A DNA stretch of 64,000 bases, taken from contig JAXDDX010000003.1 in assembly GCA_034670405.1 (NCBI GenBank), forward strand, positions 5,954,001 through 6,018,000, read 5' to 3'. Below, in pieces: positions 39,201 through 47,643 of this stretch. The stretch's first letter is position 1, and every line of letters begins with the position of its first letter. The stretch is from Hoplostethus atlanticus (lineage: Eukaryota; Chordata; Actinopteri; Trachichthyiformes; Trachichthyidae). Both the position numbers and the translations under genes were made by a program. The notes under the pieces are model-generated. The model was not told the DNA's origin. It saw nothing but the letters and a program-made list of their open reading frames with translations, and did not search any database.

Positions 39201-40250
39201 TCGTATGGGAAACCATGTCTTACTCATTGTGTACTTACAGATATTGGCTCGTAAAAAAAATGTAGATAAATAATTTTTTGAACTGACTCTAGCAGTACAA
39301 TAACAGTAACAATCTGTAGTATCACATTCCTAAATTGACCTATGTATTTATAACAAAACCTTGTAAAAAAAAAATCATGTTGTAGAATTACCATCATAGA
39401 CTTTATCCTTAAAAAAAGGCTTACTGTATTTCGTCATTAAGTATTTTATCCGTAAAATGATGGAGAAAATTGAATAATAGTCATTTAATGTAAATTTAAT
39501 GCAATTTGACAGTTAAGAAAAGTGAAATGCATGTCAATTAACGCAATATTTGATGGTACTTTGCATGTAAATTTACATCTTTTTTTACAGTGAACTTACA
39601 GATATTGGCTTGTACAAATACGTAGATAAATCATTTTTTTAACTGACTGTAGCAGTATAATAACAGTAACAAGCTGTAATATCACATTTGTAAATTTACC
39701 TGTGTATTTACGTATTTTTATGGCAAAACCATGTAAAAGAAAAGTCATGTTGTAGAATTACCATCATTGACTTTATCCTTTAAAAAAAGCTTTACTGTGT
39801 TTTGTTATGAAGTAATTTAACTGTAAAATTACAGAAAAACATTTAATAATTGTCATTTAATGTAAATTTAATGCAATTTGACAGTTAAAAAAGAAAAAGT
39901 GAAATGCATGTCAATTGACATGATATTCGATGGTACTTTGCGCGTAAATTTACATCTTTTTTTTTTACAGTGTACTGTGTGCTAACTGGACTGATGAACT
40001 AGATACGTCATCAGTGTGCTGATGTTCATTATGGTAAGGTTTCACTCACGCCCAGTCACAACATCTGCTGGTGTGGATCCCTGGGTAATGTGGCTGTACG
40101 CAGGCTAACAGAGCAGCGCTGCCTGAGCCAAAGGCCTGAAGGGAAACATCATCAAGCAAGATGCCAGTCATTTATAGCCGTCTGTGCTACTTCCAAGCAT
40201 TTCAATGACTGGTAGACTAGCATGTATTAATTGCAGCAAAACTGCAGAAG

Positions 40251-40281
<31 letters not shown>

Positions 40282-43200
40282 AGACATCAAATTTGGAGTG
40301 GTTTACATGTTTCTGATCAGTGTAACTCCACAGAGCCACAGAGCCTGTAACAAGCAAAGCACAACACAAGCCAAAGGTGTCAATAAAAGATTGGCCAAAC
40401 ACTCACATGACCGCAGATCCTCATCCCTAGTTGGGGCCACTTTCTGAAGAACCAACGTTAGAAAGGGTACAAAATAACCCAATAAAGTGTACATTGGAGC
40501 AAGCCCCTATCAGGTGCCTTTGTGGAGGGATGCTAAAGTGGATGTAGTGACCATTATCTGGCTGAGAGAATCTGAGGAGAGGATCCAGTGGCACTAGCAG
40601 GGGCTAGCCTTTGAAAACTGCCTCCTGAGCTAGGCAAAACATAAGCTGGTCAAAGATGCCTTGTGGGTCAACGGGCAGATTGTGTCGTCCCACCACGCCC
40701 CCGGCTCTCTCTCTTTTTGACACATACTGTAGCTGCCGGCACCACTTCTTCATAGACCATAGATTATAAATAGAGGGAAGGAGAGTGTCGCAGAGACGTG
40801 AAGTGGTTACAGAGGCTGAGGATGGGGAGGTCACACCCTGCATGAGACAACAGCTGTTTTCTTTTTTTTCACTCTGCTGGCGGGCTATTGGCAGCTTCTG
40901 AATCCAGCAGGGTGTTTGGTCTGCAGGTCAAAATGAGATAGTAAAAGCGTCTAGCAGCGAGAGGCACCGCTCAGGAGCTCCAGCTGTCTTAAGGTGGGGG
41001 GAACAAATGTGGTGACACTTGATCAGAAGCGAGCATTAACCCATCATCATATCTGGCAGTCAGAGCAGTCTTTCACATGCCACAGAGACACCCAGGACAG
41101 TCCAAAAGGAACATAAAATGAGAATCTGTGCATTACAAATTGATTTTTGTCAATTATCTGAATATCTTGGGTGGTTTGAATTCATGAAATCTGACTTGGG
41201 CCTTTAAAAAATTCAGACAACCAACGCAGGGATAATATAAAGACTGATTCAGTGTGGCTAGCTGTCTCTGATGTGATCTGTTTGATCGAGTGCCTCCTTC
41301 TTTTAATTCACATATAACAGAGGAAAGAAGCACGCAGCAATATTTTTTTGTAGTACGTCTCAGCGTTTTTCCGACAATGGTTGGTCTGAGTCACCATTTA
41401 TTAGGTGCTATATATATAACAGCTTTGGGTATTTGCTGGCTGGTTCATGCATAGCGCTTTTTTGCAATGCACAGTGCTGCATAAGGGAAATACAGTGTGT
41501 GGTCGTACACCGCGCAGTATGGTAGGTGTCACACGAGCATCAACCACCTCTAGGCTGGTGTGTGTTACAGGAAGGAGCTTAGTGGTTAAGTCGATAGTAG
41601 AGTCAACATAGTTTCACTCACTCTAACCATGTATGCCCCCCACCCCACCCCTCCATCCAAGCACCCATAAAGCACTAGCACGCTTGTTATACCCGCAGCC
41701 AGTGGGGAGTTTGCCAGGGTCTGATTGAAGGCTTAAGAAACAGTGGCAGGGTCTGATTGAAGTTTACAGAAGAATACACTGAAATGTGATCATGTACAGT
41801 AAATGCTTCTTTGTGTTACAAACAAAACATAATGTTAACTGAATTCTAACACAGCTTGAGGTATTTCTTCTCTATTACACACGGTTTCTGACGGAGGAAA
41901 TCAGCTTATCAACTGAATTGATTTGCCAGGCAATGATATATGATAAATGAAGGCTGCAGGGCGTTTATGAGAGATGCTGGTGGACTAAGCAGCAGGGTTC
42001 TCCAGATAAAACGCTGCAGTAGGCGGACTGTGGGATGATAGCAGTGGGAAGATAGTGACTTAAAGACTTCTTATCCAAAGCTCTGTGGTGCAGTGGCTTA
42101 AAGTGTGTACCAGTGATACATGAATGAATGATGAAAGCAAGTAAATGGTGGTTACTGTGCAACACCCGGGGCAGCTAATAAGAAGATATGCACGCTATCA
42201 AGACGTTCAGTATCCCTTTAATCAAACTGAGCATTGCTTTTCCTCCCCGTTATGATGTCTGAAACACTTTGTCTGGGATTGAATTTCGGCAGGCAAATTT
42301 TCAGCTGTCTAAATAATTACTAAACATTTCTAGAGCATGTGAAGCCAGATTACTTTCATTGGATGTGTGATATCTATTTTGTATAGGCAATACCTGATAA
42401 CAATTTGGGTCTCATTGCATATAGGCAAAGGAAATAAAATAAAAACATTAATAAAGCTAAAGAAAGAAAAATAAAGCTGCTGATGATAGATTTATTAAGA
42501 CAAAAAAATATGAGATTACAGGCATTTGAGTATCAAAATGTGAAAAAGGAAAATGCATTCAGGGACTTCTGCGTGTATGCATATGCAGAAGTCCCTATCA
42601 TATGTGTGTACGTGTGTGTGTGTGCACAAGGCAGGCATGGTGTGGGACTCACGTTGGGATGTTCGGCAGGGATCACTGTGAGTGCTGTCGTTGGACTGGT
42701 TGCTGGACACAGACGAGACACTGCCACTACGGACGAAGCCGAAGGCGGCCAGACGGGCAGGTGGCAGGGCGGAGAAGCCTGGAGGACGGAGGCCAGTCTG
42801 GCCCGGCTTGAACAGCAGGCTCTTGGGGGTGGGCTCTGGGCCTGACCTCCTTTGCTCTACTGGAGATAGATGGGAAAGCATGCAATATTCCTATATTAGT
42901 GGGTGAATCCCAATCCAAGACAAAGACAAAAGCTATACTTACTTGTTTCAATGCATACTTATCTGGTCATGCCAGGATGCATTAAGCCAAATTGGTTTTG
43001 CTCACAGCTATTGGATCTTCAAAACCAGAAGTGGTCAGGCTTGCATTGTGATTGTACTTCTGGATTTATCTGAATGCAATCCAGCAATAAAATGCACACA
43101 AACGATGTAAAGAGATGGAGAGGGACAACGGGTAAAGGTACGACAGCTACAGGAGATGCACAACAGACATTTTCAGGCAAAGTGTAGATATCAATTGATG

Positions 43201-46200
43201 TGATCTAATAAAATCAGATCCCAAATATCACATTGAAATGACAAGTGTCACTGCAGCCAAGTGTACTGTCTCATCCCTGATCTCGTCCGTTTAGTGGAAC
43301 ACTACTTCACTACTCTACTATAATTCATACGACTGACTTCCCCTAAGACATTCCACCCCCTCCCCCCCCTCCATCGCCTCCCCAATTGATTTACCAATGA
43401 AGTCCAGCCAGCTCTGTACTGAAGTAATGTAAGGATCATGATCTTTATTCCCTCATAGCTTCAGGGGGAATGACAATGTACAGAGATTGAATCATGTGCC
43501 CCTGACATCTGCTCATTCTGATGAGAAACCAAAAACCTAAGTGATTTCTGTCTCTGATAGAAACTAAGGCGTTCTATCTCTTTAACCTGGGGGAGGAACG
43601 TGCAGGAAATATAAAAAGACAACATCTAGCAATCAAATCTCCTGAGATAAAAAAGGTAAAATTCATGTCATTTTCACTAATCATGTTGCTAAAAAGGCAA
43701 CACTCAATTATGACAACCATGATTCAATGATGAAATGACACGTAAATAAACCAACACTGCATGAGGAAGCTGACTAGAATATGACTTACGGAGTGAGTGG
43801 GAGGAAATACGCAATGCAAGCAGAATATTTGAGTTACACTGCTGTCAAGTGCTTTGCACTTCAAAGAGTGTAGGTGCCAAAAGCCAAGCCTCATACATAA
43901 GCATGACTGAAAATAATTTGGTCAAATCATTCCACCACTCAGAGAGGATAATTATCCTGCAGCTTGATATGGATGTGCACAGAATGGGAAAGTGAAGGGA
44001 AATGAGAAAGCCCTCAGGAAATAATTTTCCCATAATGGACCGATGGCTCAGTGAGTAAACACTGGCCTGTTAGCAGCATAAAGGGTACATGTATGAAACA
44101 TGTACAAATAAGCTCTCATGTGCCCTTTAGTTGAAGTGAGTGTTTTCTAAGCACAACAAGCCCTCTGTAATAGCAATACATGTTCCTCTTCCTGTGACCT
44201 CCTCAAATGAAACATCATGTCAAACAGTCTTCACATTTCACTTTGAACCTGTTCAGGCAGCGGACAGCCATCTCACCTGTTGGGTCCTGGTTGCCATGGG
44301 TGGGCAGTCCTGCTGCCTGAGCAGACTGGCTCAGGGCCATGGCTGCCCTTTGACCTGTCTGCTGAACACCTGTCTTGGTTGCAGGCTGCCTGGTGACCGC
44401 CCCTAACCCCAGCTGAGGTCTCAGAGCTCTGGGGGAGCGGTAGAGACCACCTGCTTCTTGGGGAGGGTGCTATGGATGTAACACCACAAAAATCATACAA
44501 CAATTATCATTTCTCCCCCCTATGAAGATAAGGAAAATGCATGCTATGGACAGCAATGAAGTGTGGATAGCAAAGTGTGTGTTTTTTTTTCACTTAAAGC
44601 TACACTAGACAAGATACACACATTTCATCATCCTAGATCACAAAGTGGTGCTGCAACAGAGAAGAGCGTCCCAGCCTCCTTCATTGAGACCCTGTAGATT
44701 CACCCTATTTGCTAACATGAAAGTCTAGTATCAGGTGTGATCATTTCTCTGCCCACAGGAAGTGACGAATTGAAGCTTGAGAGAGAGAAATACAAACTGT
44801 CTACTAAACAGCAGCGAGCGAGCACTCCGTCCAGAGAAAGCTGGACTCACCAACGTTAGATCTTTTGCCTCTTTTTTTGGTATCCTTTGGTGTAAAGCAT
44901 CACAAACCGGCTGGGATGTTAAACATGAGTGTGCTGTGTGCAGTTTATAGATGTCACTTTACATGATTTTTAGGTATTGAAGTAGCAATTTTTCAATTAC
45001 CTCTCATTGCCATTTGGAGTTGCCAACGTGCAAAGTTGCCTAGTGCAGCTTTAAAAGATAATACCATATTTCAAGTTTGTGTCAAGTCAGAAGAAGCCAT
45101 TTGCTGCCATTCATTTTTGTACAATATGAAAAACAACTTCCACAGACTTAAGAATTGCTTGCTTGATAACCCATGACAGTAAACATGATGCCTTCATTTG
45201 GCTTCAGTGTCTCTGTTTTATTTCATTGTGCCAGTTAAGTGTCTTCATATCAGCGTGTGCATTACATTACGCTCTGCTTACTGTCAATCATCTGACATCC
45301 ACAGGACGGGATGGAAGTCTCTGTCAGGAAGTAATCCTGATAAAACATGTCGCCTGATAAACTTTATGTTTGTATTTTAAAAACAATGAAAAACTAGTAA
45401 ATGTAACCTCTACTTACATACGGCATGTATTGCGAAATACAACTAGATACACCGGTACTCTCCTAACTAGAGATTCGGTGATGATAACATTAAAAACAGG
45501 AAGAGATTCTCACCTCCTGCAGGTATTTGTCAGGCAGCTCTCCATGAAAACTCTCTGACTTCCCACTCAGCTTGTGAGGGACAGTGTTGCTTGGAGCCTT
45601 CACCCCAGTCACAGCCATGCCTGGCGGGTAGTAGCCTGCCTTCTGCATGTCTTGTCGATATTTGTCAAACAGCAGGTTGGAGGAACATAGCACCGGTGTA
45701 GCTTTGGGTTGAGGCCCAATTTTGGGATCTTTAGGAGCTGGAGGGCTTGAGTAAGAGGATAATCTTAGTGGGAGTGTAGAGGCCTCGTAGGGGGCATCGG
45801 CCACCTGCGGCTTGGCCTGAGGATTCTTCCGAACATAGGTAATGATTTTCGGACGGACATTTTTGGGCTTCTGAGGTGGAGAGGACCTCCTGGTCTCAGG
45901 TTCTTTCTGCTGTTGAGGCGGTACAAGTTTGGGGATGCCACTGCTCACACATACCTTACTGGGCTGTTTGGCAGAGCCAGTGCCTCTCTGAGGGGAGTCA
46001 CTGCGCTCCAAGCTCAGTGCTCTGATGCTCTGGACCTTGGCTGGAGAACCAGGAGGTCTTCTCTTGGGGGAACAGGTAATTTTGGGGGATCCAGGAGTTG
46101 CTGGTCGACTAGGGCTTCCCCATGGCTTCCTCCTCTCCAGACTTGAAGAGTTGGAACTGAGGGTGTTCTCTAAAGAGCCCTGCTTCTTTACGCTGTTATC

Positions 46201-47412
46201 AAAAGAGAACTGTTTCTTTAAAGTACCTTCAAACGAAGGCTGCTTTTTTATAGTTTTGTCAAAGGAATTTTGTTTATTTAATGTTTTATCAAATGAACCT
46301 TGTTTCTTTATGGCTTTGGGTTCAACTGATGGCTGATGAGTCGCCTTTGTACCTGTTTTCTGTGGATTGCAGTTCATGTCAGCAGTCTCATCAGCTTGGG
46401 TGCTTTTATCAGTCTTCTTATTGCTCTCTTCGTGTGATTTTGTTGCGGTGTGTAAAGCCTTGTGATCAACATCCTTCCCAGTGCTGTCTCTTCTATCATG
46501 ATCTCCCTCTATTGAAACAGTATTCCCTAGTTTATATCTCTGGTTAAGGTTTTTCTTGTGCTTCTCAATGACATCTTCAATGTGCTCTTTACTCACTCCA
46601 TTGCTCACTTGTGCTTCAAAAATGACATCCTCGGAGAGAACTGCTGAATTCTGGTTCATATTCACATCTTTCTTCTGTATTGTGCTTATTCCAGAGGAGA
46701 GGGAATGCTGCTCAGCTCTTTGAGATGCCTTGCTTCTGTCGGAGATGGTGTTGCAGGACTGAGACGCCAGAGTCAGGTCTTCTGAGATGGTCCTGTGAGG
46801 ACCACAAGGGATATGCCAGGAGTCTGTGGTCTGTGTTCTGCCTGCCGTGTCCAGAGCGCTGGCCAAGCTTCCCCCCAGACTAGACATGGTGGACAGACAG
46901 GACACAAACACATCAGTTTCAGAGCTGCACTCTGTCCTGGCCACGCATTCAGCCACTCCTCTGCTCTCAGATACACGAGAGGCATTGGCCTCCTGCTCAC
47001 TGGCACCGTGTTGTATGGTCTTCCTCTCTTCTTTGCTGTTACTCTCATTTGTTGTTGGTTCCACTTTGGCATTGTTGCATGATGAGGGCTGATTATGAAG
47101 CTCCTTTCGCTCTCCGAGCCCGACAAAGTCCTCTCCATCCTCCACTAGGTACGCTTCCAGCTCCTGACACTCCAGCATCTCAAACTCAGCCAGCTCCAGG
47201 TCGTCACACTGGGAGTCCGTGCCCCAGATGATGACCTTGTCCTGCTCTGCTGTTTCAGTCGTCAGCCCGGACAGCGTACCGACATCACCTGTCCTCCCCC
47301 CATCCTCTGTTCGGATATCATTGGCATTGGCATCGCCATCAGGCAGCACAACATCCTGCTGATTGTTATTCCTCAGCTGCCTTTGGCCAATGGCTTTTCC
47401 TTGCTCACTCAT
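17226..47412 (-). CDS. mtus2: Microtubule-associated scaffold protein 2 (TIP150 family), long form
   Basis: Coding exons in transcript order: 45514-47412, 44277-44469, 42653-42859, 28568-28720, 26054-26152, 24703-24900, 20313-20379, 19706-19920, 19171-19276, 18998-19071, 18820-18918, 18597-18716, 18202-18299, 17226-17433. MTUS2 tracks microtubule plus ends by binding EB1. The large first exon (633 residues) is mostly disordered and carries a five-fold decapeptide repeat (368-417), an EB1-type SxIP motif (SGIP, 491-494) and the conserved block [14 protein letters not shown]. Later exons match [32 protein letters not shown] and the long C-terminal coiled coil ending [20 protein letters not shown]. 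All junction phases agree except at exon 24703-24900, which holds one extra base. The start [17 protein letters not shown] aligns with the human N-terminus. Length would be about 1,244 residues without the extra base (human about 1,369). Confidence 0.93.
18202..20379 (-). other. mtus2: mtus2 coiled-coil exon cluster
   Basis: Seven consecutive exons (20313-20379, 19706-19920, 19171-19276, 18998-19071, 18820-18918, 18597-18716, 18202-18299) encode an almost unbroken heptad-rich region, for example [77 protein letters not shown] and [20 protein letters not shown]. This region mediates dimerisation in the ATIP/MTUS family. The start of the intron after exon 19706-19920 reads GC, not GT. Confidence 0.85.
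19345..19590. repeat. Unclassified dispersed repeat, copy 3 of 3
   Basis: Within an mtus2 intron, 'gatatttttatactgaagct', 'gctgataatttgtgctgata', 'ccactgtcatgccaaaa', 'attcagtgtttcccccccag', 'cagcatttagactatggggc' and 'aaacccacactaattgaatt' follow the same order as at 4226-4440. Confidence 0.55.
20396..20465. repeat. (CA)n microsatellite
   Basis: About 35 uninterrupted CA units in an mtus2 intron, directly upstream (minus strand, downstream of the donor) of exon 20313-20379. Confidence 0.95.
20521..20597. repeat. Perfect 32-bp inverted repeat with 13-base loop
   Basis: The arm 20521-20552 (core 'gcataagaggggcagtgtgt') is exactly the reverse complement of 20566-20597, separated by 'gcccccaccaaga'. 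The arms combine a (TG)n edge with a unique 14-base core, so it is more than a simple-repeat coincidence. It can fold as a cruciform or a long hairpin RNA within the mtus2 pre-mRNA. Confidence 0.9.
20598..20880 (+). mobile_element. Probable LINE 3' tail
   Basis: AT-rich sequence with two copies of 'ttgtaaatattgtgttg' leads to 'catttctgctgagcattgcc', 'gtgtgtatgtgacaattaaa' and the repeated terminal unit 'cttgaatcttgaatcttgaa'. The last two features are typical of the 3' ends of fish non-LTR elements. No reverse-transcriptase frame is attached. Confidence 0.5.
21436..21473. repeat. (GA)n microsatellite
   Basis: About 19 GA units within an mtus2 intron. Confidence 0.9.
21974..22003. repeat. (CA)n microsatellite
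   Basis: About 14 CA units in an mtus2 intron. Confidence 0.9.
22508..22780 (-). promoter_or_regulatory. mtus2: Putative internal promoter and first exon of the mtus2 short form
   Basis: The short-form coding start is at 22564 (minus strand). Just upstream (22600-22730) lies a long purine tract on the + strand, that is C/T-rich in the direction of transcription, and mixed GC-rich sequence to about 22800. No TATA box is evident. Pyrimidine-rich initiator regions suit a TATA-less promoter, but the transcription start cannot be fixed by eye. Confidence 0.4.
24163..24236. repeat. (CA)n microsatellite
   Basis: About 37 CA units in an mtus2 intron; it opens meaningless frames on both strands. Confidence 0.95.
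24703..24900 (-). CDS. mtus2: mtus2 long-form exon with an apparent one-base insertion
   Basis: The exon has a clean acceptor (ctgtag) and donor (gccagaag/gtaggc). The incoming phase gives [26 protein letters not shown], which parallels the human RTAAARNG...REAERQLVLRL stretch. The frame then runs into a stop. The +1 frame continues with [17 protein letters not shown] and [12 protein letters not shown], matching human KERCEQQTRQL and VATQHFFRK. The switch falls at a GGG run (CCC on the + strand, 24813-24815) where GG would keep the frame. The exon is 198 bases; 197 would fit the phase of the next exon. It may be an assembly or read error, a segregating allele or real loss of the long form. 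Confidence 0.8.
24955..25100. repeat. Widespread fish interspersed repeat fragment
   Basis: The phrases 'attcattcattcatccgttc', 'ggagcctatcccagcatgca', 'caccctggacaggtaaccag' and 'ccatcacagggcgaac' belong to a repeat found throughout fish genomes. I do not assign a family. Confidence 0.6.
25691..25786. repeat. Interspersed repeat shared with 3978-4130
   Basis: Shorter copy of the same unit, containing 'ccttaaccattaagtgctat', 'atgctactgaataagaaaca' and 'gttccctctgggtttaggag', in an mtus2 intron. Confidence 0.6.
27567..27966 (+). mobile_element. Possible solo LTR, fossil
   Basis: The block begins 'tgttgccagttgctctgatc', has a TATA-like 'cctataaaag' at about 27618, a polyadenylation-like 'aaaataaaaag' at about 27900 and a C/T-rich end near 'gtgctgtcattaca'. 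That order is what a long terminal repeat would show, and the family could be Gypsy-like. No internal retroelement sequence flanks it and no matching target duplication was found, so this is a weak call. Confidence 0.25.
28263..28516. mobile_element. Palindromic MITE
   Basis: About 254 bases with inverted ends: 'acactgcaaaaaa' on the left and 'ttttttgcagtgt' on the right. More inverted words lie inside ('agtcattcagcattgagtgt' against 'acactcaaaactaaatgact'). A central pair, 'ccagtgcagtttcac' against 'gaactgcactgg', is also inverted, so nearly the whole element can fold on itself. No coding capacity. A target duplication is not clear. It lies about 50 bases from mtus2 exon 28568-28720, on the intron side of its donor. 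Confidence 0.75.
30690..30897 (+). repeat. tRNA-derived SINE, decayed
   Basis: It begins 'aggggcagcagggtggcata' (degenerate A box), has the B box 'gaggttcaagtcc', then 'gtgtccttgtacaacatatt' and the tail 'ttccttacgggggtcaaaaa'. These correspond to a widespread fish SINE whose usual wording includes 'gtgtccttgagcaagacact' and 'tacggggatcaataaagta'. Confidence 0.65.
30952..32565. mobile_element. hAT DNA transposon with perfect 8-bp target-site duplication
   Basis: The 8-bp sequence 'ctggacta' stands at 30944-30951 and again at 32566-32573. The termini between them are inverted: left 'cagaggaggctggtcc', right (reversed) 'cagtggcggctggtga'. An 8-bp duplication with CAG-type ends is the hAT hallmark. 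The left terminus recurs inside at 31507 ('cagaggaggctggtccaaat'), so the element is composite or has a nested or duplicated end. It contains a short + strand frame (31697-31894) but no transposase, so it is non-autonomous. Confidence 0.8.
31697..31894 (+). pseudogene. Short MADF/SANT-like coding fragment inside the hAT element
   Basis: The 65-residue frame starts [20 protein letters not shown] and includes [18 protein letters not shown] and EHYPSPGK. The W-T-D-D-E-V-E-L-L start resembles a family of short transposon-borne DNA-binding (Myb/SANT/MADF-like) proteins that I recall from fish genomes. Only the first part of such a domain is present before the frame ends, so it is a broken copy. 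Confidence 0.45.
33140..33420. repeat. Four-copy tandem repeat of about 79 bp with a hairpin in each unit
   Basis: Units start at about 33141, 33220, 33300 and 33379 (marker 'cggtcaaa'). Each contains 'ggcagcacagggtgcca' flanked by complementary arms. Units 2 to 4 share 'aaaaaccataatatgaaata' or close variants. Confidence 0.9.
34455..35110 (-). mobile_element. LINE fragment: C-terminal reverse-transcriptase region
   Basis: Read on the minus strand, pieces in two frames give [20 protein letters not shown], then [20 protein letters not shown] and [20 protein letters not shown]. This is the standard C-terminal end of fish non-LTR reverse transcriptases (jockey/L2-like group). It is 5' truncated and has frame breaks. 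It sits inside the 33.1-40.0 kb block, so it inserted there later. Confidence 0.75.
35946..35987. repeat. (GAGT)n microsatellite
   Basis: About ten GAGT units. A reverse-complement (ACTC)n run of about 6 units lies at 36869-36891. Confidence 0.9.
36770..36830. mobile_element. hAT terminus-like fragment
   Basis: The phrase 'cggtccgcggcccagtggtt' followed by 'gggaacccccga' matches the end of a common vertebrate hAT repeat ('ggcccggtggttggggaccc'). No partner end was identified. Confidence 0.4.
39230..39972. repeat. Two-copy tandem duplication of about 365 bp
   Basis: Copy 1 is about 39230-39592 and copy 2 about 39593-39972. Both begin 'acttacagatattggct', pass through 'atcatgttgtagaattacca' or its variant and 'gtaaatttaatgcaatttga', and end 'ttttttacagtg'. 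They differ by scattered substitutions and small gaps. Confidence 0.9.
40251..40277. repeat. Poly-T tract
   Basis: An uninterrupted run of about 26 T on the + strand, possibly the poly-A tail of a minus-strand retrotransposed sequence; no attached element was recognised. Confidence 0.8.
42561..42596. repeat. Perfect 12-bp inverted repeat next to an mtus2 exon
   Basis: 'agggacttctgc' (42561-42572) and 'gcagaagtccct' (42585-42596) are exact complements around a 12-base spacer. It lies 57 bases inside the intron after exon 42653-42859 (minus strand). Confidence 0.85.
46162..46311 (-). repeat. mtus2: Five tandem decapeptide repeats in mtus2
   Basis: Residues 368-417 read [50 protein letters not shown]. 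The pattern is hydrophobic-K/N-K-Q-x-S-F/L-D/E-x-T/S. Each unit is 30 bases. The basic, serine-containing units sit about 70 residues ahead of the SxIP motif, in the disordered part of the protein. Confidence 0.95.
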
Positions 47413-47643
47413 TTTGCAAACAGATGTGGGTTTACTCTGACCCTCAGGAGCACTTTAAAAATCAATCATCCATTGCATCAACTATAAAAGTCTGTCTACC
47501 CACACTAGGGTCGGGCATTTTCATAGTGAAGTGGCATGAGCTTAATTATTTTTCACATATCTCTCCCGTATCCTGATAATCCAAAGGTTGAATATGAAGT
47601 CTCACTAGGAAGATGGAGTAATTTGACATCTGGGGTCCTTATC
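47413..47643 (-). other. mtus2: mtus2 5' UTR on the first coding exon
   Basis: A strong acceptor on the minus strand, 'tttattctaacag/gataagg', places the exon start at 47643, 231 bases ahead of the ATG at 47412. Confidence 0.5.

Larger units (their letters stand above)
33113..39972. mobile_element. Large DNA-transposon-like block with CACTG-type ends
   Basis: The left end 'acactgtaaaaaaac' (33113) and right end 'ttttttttacagtgt' (to 39972) are inverted copies. Both flanks are filled with related AT-rich words such as 'actgtaaaattac' and 'gtaaatttacat'. Next to the left end is a 79-bp tandem array; the right end is a tandem pair of about 365 bp each ending in 'ttacagtg'. The interior holds a LINE fragment and unrecognised DNA, with no transposase frame. 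CACTG ends recall EnSpm/CACTA elements, but a 3-bp duplication is not evident. It may instead be two separate elements with similar ends. Confidence 0.45.
28721..42652. other. Largest mtus2 intron (about 13.9 kb), repeat-rich, no coding exon seen
   Basis: Phases on both sides (1 and 1) join directly, so no exon is missing by phase. Contents include a SINE, an hAT element and the large transposon-like block. The rest, for example 28.7-30.6 kb and 40.0-42.6 kb, is unique-looking sequence in which I see no gene. Confidence 0.5.

Noticed and set aside
44040-44110. tRNA-like words 'gatggctcagtgagtaaac'
   Set aside because: Only an A-box-like word is present; there is no B box or cloverleaf, so neither a tRNA gene nor a firm SINE call is supported.
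46773-47138. 121-residue minus-strand frame and several plus-strand frames at 45.9-47.2 kb
   Set aside because: Shadows of the large first mtus2 coding exon.
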